Shown here piece after piece: positions 53,671 to 64,000 of a DNA stretch of 64,000 bases (positions within the stretch are counted from its first letter, which is position 1; each line of letters opens with the position of its first letter). Both the position numbers and the translations under genes were made by a program. The DNA comes from Rhizophagus irregularis (taxonomy: Eukaryota; Glomeromycota; Glomeromycetes; Glomerales; Glomeraceae), in assembly GCF_026210795.1 (NCBI RefSeq), contig NC_089429.1, positions 4,340,001 to 4,404,000 on the forward strand. The letters are read 5' to 3'. Below the pieces are notes generated by a model. It saw nothing but the letters and a program-made list of their open reading frames with translations, was not told the DNA's origin and did not search any database.

Positions 53671-54603
53671 TAACAATTTTAATGTAATTAAGTGTAATGC
53701 TACGTTATCCAGTGTAATTGTAGTATTTTTTGTGTGTTTTTTAGCGCAATTCCGCGTTTTTTAGTGCAATTCCGCATTTTTTAGTGCAATTCCACATTTT
53801 CTAGCATAATGTTACATTTTCCAGTATAACACGAAATTTTCTAAAAAATATAATAATTGTGGTACTTTTTAGTGTAATGCTACATTGTCTAGTGTAATTG
53901 TGGTATTTTTTAGTGCAATGCCGCATAATTTAGTAAAATGCTACATTTTTTAGTATAATTTAATGTAATGTGGAATTTTCCAAAAAATGTGATAATTGTG
54001 ATGCTTTTTAGTGTAATTTGGTGAAATGCTACATTTTCCAGTGTAATGCCATATTATTGAGCATTTTCAAAAAAAAATGTAACATTTTAACATTCTGACG
54101 AAAGTGAAACATTTGACCAAAAAAACATAAAATTTGCTGAAAATATGCAACATTTGACAAAAAATATAAAATTTTCATAAAAAAATGCACCATTTTCTAG
54201 GAAATCGGAATATTTGACAAAATTTGATTTTAATTGACAATGTTATAACAATTTTATGAAATGTTGTTACAATGATATCACATTGGAGATAAAATGTGGC
54301 ATTTTCATAAAAATGCACCATTTGCAAGAAAATTGGAACATTTGACAAAAAAAAAGTAAAATTTGATTTAATTGACAATGTTATAATAATATTATGAAAT
54401 GTTACATTTGAGATATAATGTAGCATTTTCCCAAATTTTCATAAAATTTATAAAATTTGCTAAATTGGACAATGTTGTAACAATGCTATTCCAAAAAATT
54501 GCTCAGTGTAATGCAACATTTTTCACAATTTCCCACCATTTTCCAGGAAAATGGGGAATTTGCATTTTTTGAATTTTGGACAATGGTGCCCCTTCGACCT
54601 GTG
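53670..54603. mobile_element. CACTA-type element part with TTTAGTGCAAT repeats and GACCTGTG end
   Basis: The first half has imperfect repeats such as TTTTAGTGCAATTCCGCATT and TAGTGTAATGCTACATT. The second half has AAATTTGACAA/TTTTCATAAAA phrases. The end CCCCTTCGACCTGTG at 54603 and preceding CCATTTTCCAGGAAAATGGG match the element ending at 1886. The left end is not identified. Short open frames on the minus strand here are repeat-derived. Confidence 0.55.
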
Positions 54604-54780
54604 TTACTGAATTGTCAAATCCAAGGAGACCAAAAAAACCATATAATAAGGTAAAAAAAGAATTGTTAGAAGCTGTTCGTGAAGATAAAAAAAATAAAAG
54701 AATGAAAAAACATACCAAAATGTCGCATCTAGGATGATGTTTTAATAGATAGTAAGCATTAGTATACTTTGGAAGGTTCA
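54604..54780 (+). pseudogene. Short coding remnant
   Basis: The plus strand reads TELSNPRRPKKPYNKVKKEL then LEAVREDKKNKRMKKHTKMS and a stop at about 54737. It starts directly at the transposon end at 54603, so it is the flank of an interrupted gene. Lys/Arg-rich, unknown family. It may or may not belong with the pseudogene at 56822. Confidence 0.35.
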
Positions 54781-54837
54781 CTTCCTACAAAATAATGAAA
54801 TGTTAATACATTTCTTCAAAGTAAACTTTAAAAGAAC

Positions 54838-56065
54838 TGACCTCCACACACTTACCCTGTATCCCAAAAACTACAGAAAGCTGAAATCTAAGAAAAAAAT
54901 TAAAAATTAATTCATTTTTTTTAAAAAAAAATAAAGTTTTGAAGTGTGTTCGAAATGAATTTACTTATCCAAAGTCTAAGAACCGAAGCTAAAACCTACC
55001 AAATAAAAGAAAATAATTAATTAAATAAAAAAAATTTTTGAAAAAAAAGACTCAGAGCTTTCACTTCGAAACTCACCTATCAAAGCCCAAGAACTGAAGT
55101 TGATATCTACAAAACAAAAAAAAATCAATATATAATTTTTTAAAAAAAAATTTTTTAAAAAAAAGAATTTCGAAGTGTTCACTTCGAAACTCACCTATCA
55201 GAACCCATGAACTGACGCTAATACCTACAAATAAACAAAAAAAAAGTTTATTAAAAAAAATATATATTAAATAATAAAAGTTTTGAAGCTTTCACTTCAA
55301 AATTTACCCATCCAAAGTCTATAATCTGAAACCCGAGACCTACAAAATAAAAGAAAAAAAAATTAATTAAAAAAAAACAAATATTTTTAAAAAAAAGCCT
55401 CAAAGCTTTTAGTTTCGAAACTCACCCATTAAAAGTCCATGAACCAAAACCCGAAACCTAAAAATAGAAGAAAAAAATTAAAAAAGATTATTTTAAAAGG
55501 TTTTGAAGCAAAAGCGAAGCTTCAAAACTTACCTAACAAAGCCCAAGAATCAGAAAACGAAACCTATAAAATAAAAAAAAACAAATTAATAAAATTAAAA
55601 AAAAAATTATTTTAAAAGTTTTGAAGCAAAAGCAAAACTTCGAAATTCACCTAACAAAGACCAAGTATCAGAAGCTGAAACCTACAAAATAAAAAAAATT
55701 AATAAATTAAAAAAAAATAACTTTAAAAAAGTTTCAAAGCGAAAGCAAAGCTTCGAAACTCACCTAATAAAAACCAAGTATCAGAAACCGAAACCTACAA
55801 AGTAAAAAAAAAGAAAGTTATTAAAAGTTTAAAACTTTTTTTTAAAAAAAAAAATTTCAAAGCAAAACGCTTCGAAACTCACCTAGAAACCTACAAAATA
55901 AAAAAAAGAAAATTATATAAAAGTTTAAAAAAACTTTTTTAAAAAAAAGTTTCGAAGCATTTGCTTCAAAACTCACTTGACAAAGCCCAAAAATCGGAAG
56001 CCGAAACTTACAAAATAAGAAAAAAAATTTCAAAACTTACCAAATTGAAGCCAATATCAAAATAG
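54838..56065 (-). repeat. Mini-exon array 4: about 11 intron/exon-like units on the minus strand
   Basis: On the minus strand each unit is TTTTGTAG, a mini-exon of about 31 bp (GTTTCGGCTTCTGATACTTG then GTTTTTATTAG), then GTGAGTTTCGAAGC. Donor positions recur near 54857, 55077, 55193, 55427, 55652, 55764, 55883 and 55978, about 115 bp apart; some donors or acceptors are mutated (GATAAG near 54965). Just after each donor an inverted repeat (GTTTCGAAGC...GCTTTGAAAC) can fold the start of the intron. One unit (near 55883) has lost most of its exon. This is the same architecture as the other three arrays, with a different sequence. Confidence 0.7.
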
Positions 56066-56650
56066 AAGAAAAAAAATTAATAAAAAAAAATAATAGTTTC
56101 GAAACGAAACTTTGAAAAAAATAAAAATAAAAAAATAAAAATAATTTTTTTATAGTTTCGCAACGAAACTTTGAAAAGAAAAAAAAAAATTTTTTAAAGT
56201 TTTGTTGTGAAACTTTAAAAGAGTTTTAAATAAAAAATAATAATTTAAAAAATTAAAATAAAAATAATTTTTTTATAGTTTCGCAATGAAACTTTAAAAA
56301 GAAAAAAATTTTTTTTTGAAGTTTCATTGTGAAACTTCAAAAGAGTTTCAAATAATTTAAAAAATTAAAATAAAAATAATTTTTTAAATAAAAAATAATA
56401 ATTTAAAAAATTAAAATAAAAATAATTTTTTAAATAAAAAATAATAATTTAAAAAATTAAAATAAAAATAATTTTTTTATAGTTTCACAATAAAACTTTG
56501 AAGAAAAAAAAAAAATTTTTTAAAGTTTCGTTATGAAACTTCAAAAGAGTTTTAAATAAAAAAAAATAATTTAAAAAATAAAATAAAAAATATTTTTTTT
56601 ATAGTTTCGCAACAAAACTTTGAAAAGAAAAAAAAAAGTTTAAAATTAAT
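56066..56650. repeat. A-rich tandem repeats with GTTTCGCAACGAAAC hairpins
   Basis: About four to five units of roughly 115-120 bp: TTTTTTATAGTTTCGCAACG, AAACTTTGAAAAGAAAAAAA and AAAGTTTCGTTATGAAACTT. GTTTCG/CGAAAC pairs make short hairpins. This adjoins array 4 and looks like a further amplified version of its intron part. Confidence 0.7.
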
Positions 56651-56689
56651 TTAAGTTAAAGATTATCTTATCTGTTATATACATGATAA

Positions 56690-56815
56690 TCATTCAGAAA
56701 TAATATTCGTAAAGATTATCATATGTCAAAATTTTGGTCAAAACTTTGTACAGCCGAACTTTAGCCAAAACTTAGCCGAAAGTCACGTGACCAAAAGTTT
56801 TGATTTCGACTAGTG
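56690..56815. mobile_element. CACTA-type right terminus
   Basis: AGCCGAAAGTCACGTGACCA then AAAGTTTTGATTTCGACTAGTG ends at 56815, almost the same as the end at 2013. Coding sequence of the next pseudogene begins within ten bases, so the element lies inside or at the edge of that gene. The left end is not identified; array 4 is probably internal to it. Confidence 0.6.
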
Positions 56816-56821
56816 AAGTGC

Positions 56822-58020
56822 GGCAAAATCAAATTACATAACAGCAATAGCACATTTCCTTGCCACCTTATTAGCAGCCCATCCCCAATTAGAAGAAAAA
56901 TTACATTATTGTGGTGCTTTTAAAATTTCACATGATGCTGAAGATGATTTTAAGAATGTACATCATATTTGCTTCAGATTTGATGAGGTTCTCAAGACAT
57001 TTGGAGTAAGATTTATCAAAAAAAATATGACTGGAAATTTTATTAATAAAAAGAATCTTAAAAATCAAATAAAAGCATCTCAGAATAAAAAAGAAAGGAT
57101 AGATCTTTTGATGAGTGAGTACCTTGATGATAATTCAATTTCACATAGTCCCTATAAAAAATATTTTTGCTAAAATATACTTAAAATAAACTTAAAATTT
57201 TATTTTATATTTAAAATATACTGAAATAGGCAAAAATTAAATATCATTTAAGTATAATTTAAGTATATAATAATATACTTAAAATATTCTTATTTTAAAT
57301 ATCCTTAAAATATACTGAAATGGGCAAAATTTAAATGTAAATTAAATATATTTTAAGTATATATTAAATACAATTTAATTCAAATTTTGCAAAAATTCAA
57401 TTTTCAGTATATTTTAAGTATAAAATAAGAAAATTAAGTATATTTTAAAGAAAATTAAATATATTTTAAACATATTTTAAGTAAAAATTTTTTTTATAGG
57501 GAGTGAGTGGGCAGTTAAATCACGTCAAGAATTTTTGTGAGAACTCGTTAATGACCTAGTAGCAATATTTGAAATGGATAATCCATTATCACACCAAATC
57601 ACCAATTATTTCAAAAATATATACCAACAGAAATGCATTGGGAGGGACTTGATCGTCTTATTACATGTTATCCAGGTGGATTGGAAAGAATTAAAGCAAT
57701 ATACCGGCAAGAGGTTTTAAAAATTGAAAACAGAAATCCTAAAGGTAGAAAAGCGGTAGGAGTAGTTAGAACTAAAGTGAAAGATTATAATAGTAAAAAC
57801 AAATCAAGATAAATTATTGCCAGATCTTCACAACAATAAGTGTAAGCCACAATCTAAACAAAAAAAACATCAAACTATTGAGGCAGAGACGTAAATATTT
57901 TCTGCATTGAAAGTATATAAAAATAAACTACCAGATGATGCTATTGCTTCTATTTGTGAACTTTTATCAGGTATTTGGACTAAAAAAAAAGTACGAGAGT
58001 GGTAGAATTATCATAAGAAT
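56822..58020 (+). pseudogene. Unknown protein pseudogene, interrupted by a MITE
   Basis: Plus-strand reading: KSNYITAIAHFLATLLAAHP, QLEEKLHYCGAFKISHDAED, FDEVLKTFGVRFIKKNMTG and SEYLDDNSISHS. Then the MITE, and in the same frame after one AGT is removed: EWAVKSRQEFL, stop, ELVNDLVAIFEMDNPLSHQ. A frameshift near 57615 leads to PTEMHWEGLDRLITCYPGGL, RQEVLKIENRNPKGRKAVGV. The last part (57800-58010) has FSALKVYKNKLPDDAIASIC and GIWTKKKVREW, which looks like a short DNA-binding helix (homeodomain-like ending), a weak inference. The family is not recognised. The 5' end is cut at the transposon end at 56815. Confidence 0.5.
57150..57501. mobile_element. MITE, 352 bp, CCCTATAAAAAA ends, TSD AGT
   Basis: Inverted ends CCCTATAAAAAATATTTTTG and CAAAAATTTTTTTTATAGGG-like (right arm TAAAAATTTTTTTTATAGGG). 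AGT is duplicated at 57147-57149 and 57502-57504. The interior is repetitive TTAAAATATACTTAAAATA in both orientations. Removing it plus one AGT restores an open frame in the host pseudogene, confirming its limits. Confidence 0.9.
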
Positions 58021-59449
58021 AAATAAAATGTACTTTTTTCGTAATAAAAAAAAATATTTATGTATTAGTTATATGCTTTGTTTAAATCAATATTATTGTA
58101 ATGGAATAAAAATTATGTAATTGTCGCAAAACTTACTATTTTAATCACCTTTTTACGCTTAAGTAACTTGATCATACGTAAAAAAATACATATAATTGGT
58201 AATTTAAAATAGTGTTTTGACTTTATTTAAGAGTTACATCTGGAGTTAAAACTAAAAAAATAGAAGTAAGTTGGGTATAGTAAAGTTTTTGTAAAAGTGT
58301 TGTATTATAAAAAAGAAGGTTGAAATATTTAGGCAAAAAAATAAAAAGTAGAAGTCCATTAAAGTTTTTATACGTTGTAATAACTGAGAACATAATAAAA
58401 TAGAATATAGATAAATAATTAGCTGATGGGTAAATAATTAGCCAATAAAATTATATTTATAATTTAGTTTAGTCACAGAATAGTTATATGATAATATATC
58501 TTTTATTTTCTTAAATTTTTATTAGAAAAAGATATTAAAATGTATAAATACAAGTGAATTTCGTTAGAAATTTCACAGTTCGATTTTTTTTATGAAAATT
58601 AAAAAAAATTAAAATTTAATTCGTTATTCTAATCCCAACACATTCTTTAGCCTTTTCTTATAAGTAAAAGTGCGTAATTGGGAAAACAAATTATTATAAA
58701 AATTATTAAATTTAGAAAAACTATCGCAAATTAAAATTTGGTAAGAAATAATGTTTTGAAATTAATTTTTATTTTAAATCAAGTAAAAATATTATTCGAA
58801 CTCAACATGTCGGTGGCAATATATGATAATTATTTATTATCCTATGGGCGGCGTGTCACAACGTTACTCAAAAAAAAAATCATGTTATATTATACAAGCA
58901 TTTTTAGTAATTTATTTGCCAATCATTTTTTAATTAATGATCAGAACATGATCTGACATGACCACTGATTGTTATGTAGAATTTAAATGATAATTTAGGA
59001 ATATGTTTTTTTTCGCATGTCACTTCTCCCTTTTTTGGAGGCCCGTTAAAACAGGTATAATCATGTGATTTAAAATTATTATAATTTGATAAATTTTTTA
59101 TAAACTAAAATTAAAGTGAACTTGAAAATCATTAAATAAGTGTATTTTAGCCTGCTATGCGAGTTTACTTAGGTAGAAAAAGTGGATTTTGAACAATGTT
59201 TTTGACTTCACATATGAGCAAATAAATTTTGCTGATCATACCCAAAAAAGGATAGATCAATTTTAACAAAATGAAAAAGTTGAATAAATTGAAAACGGTG
59301 TTCTAAACCCATTTTGTGCTTTAAGTAAACTTGCAAAACAGGTCAAAATGCATTTAATATATGTTTATTTGAAAGGTTTTATATATAACAAAAAGTTTTA
59401 TTTAAAAAAAAGAAAAATTTCAAAAATCACGTGATTCCATCTTGCTTTA
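58021..59449. other. Non-coding AT-rich region
   Basis: No convincing gene, tandem array or element end. Isolated 60-70-codon frames (57935, 58738) are AT-driven and lack conserved features. A short GC-richer motif, CTCCCTTTTTTGGAGGCCCG, lies at 59027. Confidence 0.5.
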
Positions 59450-60559
59450 ACTGTCCCCCTTTTTTATTTTATTTTTATTTTTATTAACCATGTGAACAAG
59501 ATTACAGAAAGATAGACAAGAACAAATTAAAAAATAAGTCAAACACTATCCTATACTACGCTATAATCAAACCGCCTGAAGACAGTGCCATCCTGGTGCG
59601 AAAAAAAGAGAACTATGGAGGTTCAACTGAAGCTTTTTCACCATTTAACACGAGGGAAATGGGACTTAGGGGATAAAAAAAATAAAAAACAAAAATAACG
59701 AAACTATATATTTATGTGAATTGATATGATGGCCTAAACTTTCGTTTAGAGAATACGGGTTATAAAGGTCCTCTAGTCGGAGTGTTGAAAAAAGGTGCCA
59801 CCTATATGAACAAATTTGTAGGTAATTAATAAGTGACTTAGTGGCAATCATGTGATTTGATAGTAAATGTAAGAGGCGTAGTATTAATTCCAATAACCAA
59901 TGTCATAAAAAGTAAAAAGTATCCTTAAAATTTTTTTAATTTTATCACGTGATTGTTTTATCCAGACCACTGGAAGGTATTGTTCCACGTGGAAGGTCAT
60001 CCTGATATGGGAAGTTAAAATTAGTGTACCATGGGATTTGATTGGTGTCAGTTTGATTTTATGTTTCTTAAAATGCACGTTACATGCAGCCAAGAAAGGT
60101 ATATTGTCGCACTTCGCACGTGATCATGCGAATGCCAAGGAATCGAAGGCGTGCTGGTCAAAGTTCTGAATGAAAGAGTCCTCTATCCAAAGTTCTAAGT
60201 AACGTGAAGAGACTCTATATAAAGAAGTCTTCTTCTTCCTGGGAATATTCTCAGGGTTCAGTAGTCATTGTTGAAGTTTGTAAAGGTTGTATTTATATAA
60301 GCCCGTTTTTCTAAAGGAAGGAAAGCCAAAAAGTATTTTTCTGTAGTTGGAAGCGTTGAAAGGCTGAGGGTTCCTCCTGGGCTATAGTCATGAGTAGAGT
60401 GAAGTAAAGTGTAGTAAAGTTCTTTAACACCTAACCGCCGAGTCCAAAAAGGACCCACCTCCTACGCTATCTAGCGCAGAAAGGTATTTTGTGTTTTTGA
60501 ATACTGCGGAATAGTAAATTCCAGACGGAAAGGAGAAATTGCTACTGTCCCCCTTTTTT
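59450..60559. repeat. Segment bounded by 16-bp direct repeats; possible old insertion or solo LTR
   Basis: ACTGTCCCCCTTTTTT occurs at 59450-59465 and again at 60544-60559. The interval is less AT-rich than its surroundings and has a TATA-like CTATATAAAGAAG at 60215 followed by a C/T- and G/A-structured region (60240-60520) with ACACCTAACCGCCGAGTCC and CTATCTAGCGCAG. This fits a retroelement LTR or a target duplication around an insertion, but no TG...CA limits could be fixed. Short minus-strand frames inside are not supported. Confidence 0.3.
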
Positions 60560-61541
60560 GGTAATTTTTATATATTAATTATGTCAATCATTTTGATCAC
60601 ATGACTTTTGTTAAGATTTCCCATTTTTTAAAAAATCCTGGCGGGAGACCTTATGCACTTACTATGTACTATAAGAAACCTTATACTATGCGTATTTTGA
60701 CCGCTCTACAAGTTTTCTTAATATATCAAAAAGGATTTAGAATGTCATTTTCAACTTTTATATGTAACATATTATAGGGGCGTGACATAACGCAGGTGCG
60801 ATAAAAAACAAAACCCTTAAATTTACATTATTTTATTAATAAACAATAAATTATACATTAAAATATCATTAAAATATAATATAGAATAAGCCCTTAAGGA
60901 TTATTTATTGGTAATTATAAACCCTTAAGGTTCCTAAAATTATTTTCATTATGTAATCCTCGTGGGTGGGGAAGATTTCTTAAGGATCCTCATTAATTAT
61001 GAATCTTGGAGGATCCGTACCCTAAAAAATTTATCTAAAACAAAGACTGTGCTCAAGACACTTTTATGCAACACATAATACTCTTTCTCCAAATTAGAAC
61101 TTCGGAGGGTTTGGATAGTTTATAGAAAGTTCACTGGACGAAACGTTTCAGATTTTGAAAAGTAGTTTTGCCATATTTCAAACTAATAATAAGCAGAAAA
61201 TGCTTCATTTTACTGATTAGTATGTAGACCATTTATAGATGAGCGAACAGAATTTTGATGTAATTGAGAATTCAGATTATTAATCTTTAAAAACGAGAAC
61301 AAATAAAAATTATTACTGTACTCAGAAAATATTTTTGTGATAATAAATCATTATGTAATAGAGTTACTAATATAACCAATGTTAAAAATAATTAAAGGTC
61401 TTTCATTTATAAACATTTATTATAAATTGATCATAAAATAAACCAAGAAAAAAAATAAAAATTGCATTTATTATTACAATAACAATGACTTTATATTATA
61501 AGTCTATAATAAAACTAAATAGATTATAATTATTATAATTT
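60560..61541. other. Non-coding 3' flank of the secreted-protein gene
   Basis: AT-rich, with a direct repeat of ACCCTTAA/CCTTAAGG motifs around 60815-60935. On the minus strand an AATAAATGCAAT element (near 61465) about 70 bases past the stop could be the polyadenylation signal of the gene ending at 61542. No other gene seen. Confidence 0.5.
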
Positions 61542-62285
61542 TTATGGCCATGATAAAATTTCTTTCTTAATAGCTTCATCATATTGTTCACAATTATTAT
61601 TATTACAAAATTTAGTATTAAAATCATTAATAAAAGATTTTAATTGAGTTTGAACATTTTTCTTACAATCACTAACCAATTTCTTTAATTTATTTCCTCC
61701 TATACCATTTTTTCTAGCTGTATCATTAATAGCATTTGTTAAAATTTTTTCAAAATCAGTTGATTTCCTTTTTAAATCATTTTTAACATTTTCAACACAA
61801 CGAGGTTTAACTTCTGAATTTAAAAAATGACAAATTGAAGGAGGATTACCACAAATATAATCCATTTTTTCACAAGAACTTGGATCCCAAGGTAAAGTTT
61901 TAGTTTGATTAATTCTAAAAGGTTTACTACAATCTCCTTTAAATTTAGGTTCTTGAACAAAAATTGAATCTTGAATTAATTTTGAAAAATTTCCTGAAAA
62001 ATCTTTTTGGAATTTTGATATAGCGGATTTAACAGCATTATTAATAACAGTTTTAATTCCATTAGCTTTACTGGTACTTCCAGTAATACTTTTCAAATCA
62101 ACATTCTTATATAAATTCTTTATAAGATTATTGCTGAAAGCATTAAAAAATGGTTTGATTTCCTTTGTATAAGCTGTTGCGAATCCTGATGCAACTCCTT
62201 TACGGCATGTACTTTCACATGCTTCAATTGGACTTAAAGAGAACAAAATTGCCAAAATAGCAAATACGAGCACAAAGTATTTCAT
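61542..62285 (-). CDS. Cysteine-rich secreted protein
   Basis: 247 residues, single exon, no lesions. A classic signal peptide (MKYFVLVFAILAILFSLSPI, cleavage probably after EA at residue 22) is followed by CESTCRKGVASGF. The mature protein has ten cysteines (pairs CESTC, GDC, SSCEKMDYIC, SIC, PRC, SDC, CNNNNC), an even number that fits disulfide bonding outside the cell. Two possible N-glycosylation sites lie in FSNNL/NFSKL-type contexts and INDTA. The middle is Lys-rich and helical. It has no membrane segment beyond the signal and no GPI-like tail (ends KKEILSWP). The ATG at 62285 follows GAAAA, a good fungal context, and a CT-rich leader lies upstream. Function is not recognised; a secreted effector-like or cell-surface role is inference. 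Confidence 0.88.
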   Translation of the reverse strand: MKYFVLVFAILAILFSLSPIEACESTCRKGVASGFATAYTKEIKPFFNAFSNNLIKNLYKNVDLKSITGSTSKANGIKTVINNAVKSAISKFQKDFSGNFSKLIQDSIFVQEPKFKGDCSKPFRINQTKTLPWDPSSCEKMDYICGNPPSICHFLNSEVKPRCVENVKNDLKRKSTDFEKILTNAINDTARKNGIGGNKLKKLVSDCKKNVQTQLKSFINDFNTKFCNNNNCEQYDEAIKKEILSWP

Positions 62286-62600
62286 TTTTCTTAAAGAGAA
62301 CGTAATGATAAGAAAGGTTATAGAAGGAAGAAAAAAAAAAGGATTGATGGATTAAGGGTGATAATGGATGATACAAAGGAACAAAATAGGAGGAAACGAT
62401 AGAATCAAAGGTATAATAATAAGGAAAGGGAATTAACCGAAAACAAGCAGTTAAACTTTTTTCGGTTATGGGAATTGAAGACACTTTTCCTGATGCATTA
62501 ATTCGCTTCAATTTTATACGAAATTTTTTTACTTGAATACATGAATGAATGTGAGGAATGTTAAATAATTGGTTAATTTCATAAACTCAAAGTATTCATT
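62286..62600 (-). promoter_or_regulatory. Upstream region of the secreted-protein gene
   Basis: On the minus strand the 100 bases before the ATG are strongly pyrimidine-rich (CTTCCTTCTATAACC, TTTTTTTTTCTTCC), as in many fungal core promoters and leaders. No clear TATA box is placed. An upstream open frame (62511-62224) overlaps the start in another frame and is not supported as a gene. Confidence 0.4.
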
Positions 62601-64000
62601 ATAATAGCATGAAAAAAGATGACAATAAATAAACTAATAAAAAACGAGGATGCACGAACAATTTATAGGACGATCAAAATCACAAAAGCCACAAAAAACA
62701 ACAAATAACGGGTACAACTTGTGTTCCCACTATATACAGTGAACTTACAATGAGCAAAACTACGAATTATTTGATATTAATGGTCAAAAGCGAAGCGTTA
62801 TATGTTTCTAAAAATATAAGTTCCGACTTCCGATTTCAAAAATAAATAAATAAATGATATAAACTTAATCGATTTCTTTTATGTGAAATAGATCGAATAA
62901 AAGTTTATTCATGTTTTTGTTTCTCTTAATTTAGAACAAAGGTATATTAAAATAAATATATTAGGAAAATCGGCTTTCGATAGTCGATTTCGAATATGTA
63001 CCAATCATACCAATCAATAGGATGCAAATGTAGTGTTATATAAATTGAACATACCCGTCGAAATTTATAAGGATATTTCCAAAACGTGAATTATATATAT
63101 GGTATTTGGGCATTTTAATAAAGAAGTGGTGTTAATAACATTGTAGATCCCAATTATGAATTGGCGTAAATGAATTGAATTCGAATTATATTGTTGAGAT
63201 ATGTTCTCTTGAAATTATATCAACCATAAATATTATAAACTTAGATTAAATTTCAAGTTTCGTAAGAAATTCTAGATAGAATTTTTTTTAAAAAAAAAAA
63301 ATGAGGACGTATCTACGATATGTCAAATAAAAAATAAAAAAATAGTACTTTGCCTCATTAGACTTAGACTCATTTATGTTGATCGTACCGTTTTAATATT
63401 TAGTACCCTACATTAATAATAACCAATCAGAAATTAGAATAAAAATCCAAAAACCGAAATGGTTTACATAAACAAACAACTATTGCATCTTAAAAGTATT
63501 TCCGAACTTTAAAAATAAAATGAAACATTATTGGCTAATACAAACATACCCCTATCTAGAACTACTGTAGTGTAACAAAAATTAATATGGGTAAACAATA
63601 AAATTCTTTTTTCGTTTTTTAGAAAATTAAAATTGGTTATCTTTTATATATAAAGACTTTTAAAGGTAAACAATTGAACACATAAAACTTATAGTTATAA
63701 TTCATATTAATTTTTTTTAGTCAATGTTTTTATAAAAAAAAAAGGGTTTCATTGCTAATCTAAATAAATATATGTAAATAAAAAAATAATTTATATAAAA
63801 AATAAATTATTATTAATAATTAATAAATTACCATATAAAGTTATACGTCAAGTTAAAATTAATGTTTTAATAAAAAATATTTGTTTCGTCAGCATATGTT
63901 TTGTATGCATTTTAAGGACAATATATAATTCCAAAAAGAAGGGCGTAATTATTAATTAACACAGTGACAATTTTGGTAAATTTATGATCATTCGGTTCAT
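62601..64000. other. AT-rich intergenic region
   Basis: No gene-sized frame, no element termini and no tandem repeat. Homopolymer A/T runs near 63280 and 63735. Nothing else can be supported. Confidence 0.55.

Noticed and set aside
59666-60458. Three small minus-strand frames as exons of a gene
   Set aside because: No matching splice sites or conserved residues; the region looks non-coding.
1-64000. tRNA or rRNA genes
   Set aside because: No stretch with tRNA-like arms (GGTTCRANNCC with matching acceptor) or rRNA core sequence was recognised by eye; a tRNAscan-SE or Infernal run would be decisive.

Overview
AT-rich eukaryotic DNA, almost certainly fungal. Genes carry short GT-AG introns of roughly 60-100 nt. 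The transposon families (Tnp2-type CACTA, hAT, Tc1/mariner, Ty3/gypsy, Tad-like LINE) and several low-complexity gene families look like those of arbuscular mycorrhizal fungi (Glomeromycotina, Rhizophagus-like). That species guess is inference from recognised families; no rRNA or other marker gene is present.

Layout. 1-6093: nested right ends of CACTA-type elements, satellite-like tandem repeats and a decayed repeat-rich gene (copy 1, + strand). 6094-13198: a decayed Tnp2/CACTA transposase (A, - strand), split at 6809-11977 by a 5.17 kb hAT element with TIRs, an 8-bp target duplication, a nearly complete spliced hAT transposase gene and a strange mini-exon array. 13199-14655: a second hAT-like repeat element. 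14656-19990: a 3'-truncated Ty3/gypsy element whose gag-pol is one frame broken by five stops. 20103-31964: a second copy of the copy-1 gene, split by a pogo-like TA-flanked element that itself holds an intact two-ORF LINE (22233-30216). 31986-35447: gag-like and unknown pseudogenes. 35600-37780: a zinc-ribbon/nuclease-like pseudogene, then a packaging-ATPase-like pseudogene. 37880-40728: a multi-exon gene with a PD-(D/E)XK-like motif. 41029-51912: CACTA element B, whose transposase (- strand) is split by a 7.08 kb element C (42538-49620, TSD TAG) carrying two divergent mini-exon arrays and several nested MITEs. 52071-53360: a decayed Tc1/mariner. 53670-56815: more CACTA-type debris and a fourth mini-exon array. 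56822-58020: a pseudogene with a clean MITE insertion. 58020-64000: mostly non-coding, with one intact single-exon gene for a cysteine-rich secreted protein (61542-62285).

Most sequence is best read as layers of insertion. Where target duplications can be seen, removing the insert restores the interrupted reading frame (transposase B, the 56.8-58.0 kb pseudogene). Many in-frame stops look like single C:G to T:A changes. The only ORFs that look intact are the LINE ORF1/ORF2 and the secreted protein.

The most unusual feature is four unrelated-in-sequence tandem arrays (7.0-8.1, 43.2-45.4, 45.6-47.0 and 54.8-56.1 kb). In each, every 105-140 bp unit is a 30-60 bp 'mini-exon' bordered by a good 5' splice site and a pyrimidine-rich 3' splice site. 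In three of the arrays a perfect hairpin encloses the putative branch point. These could be spliced exon arrays carried by non-autonomous transposons.
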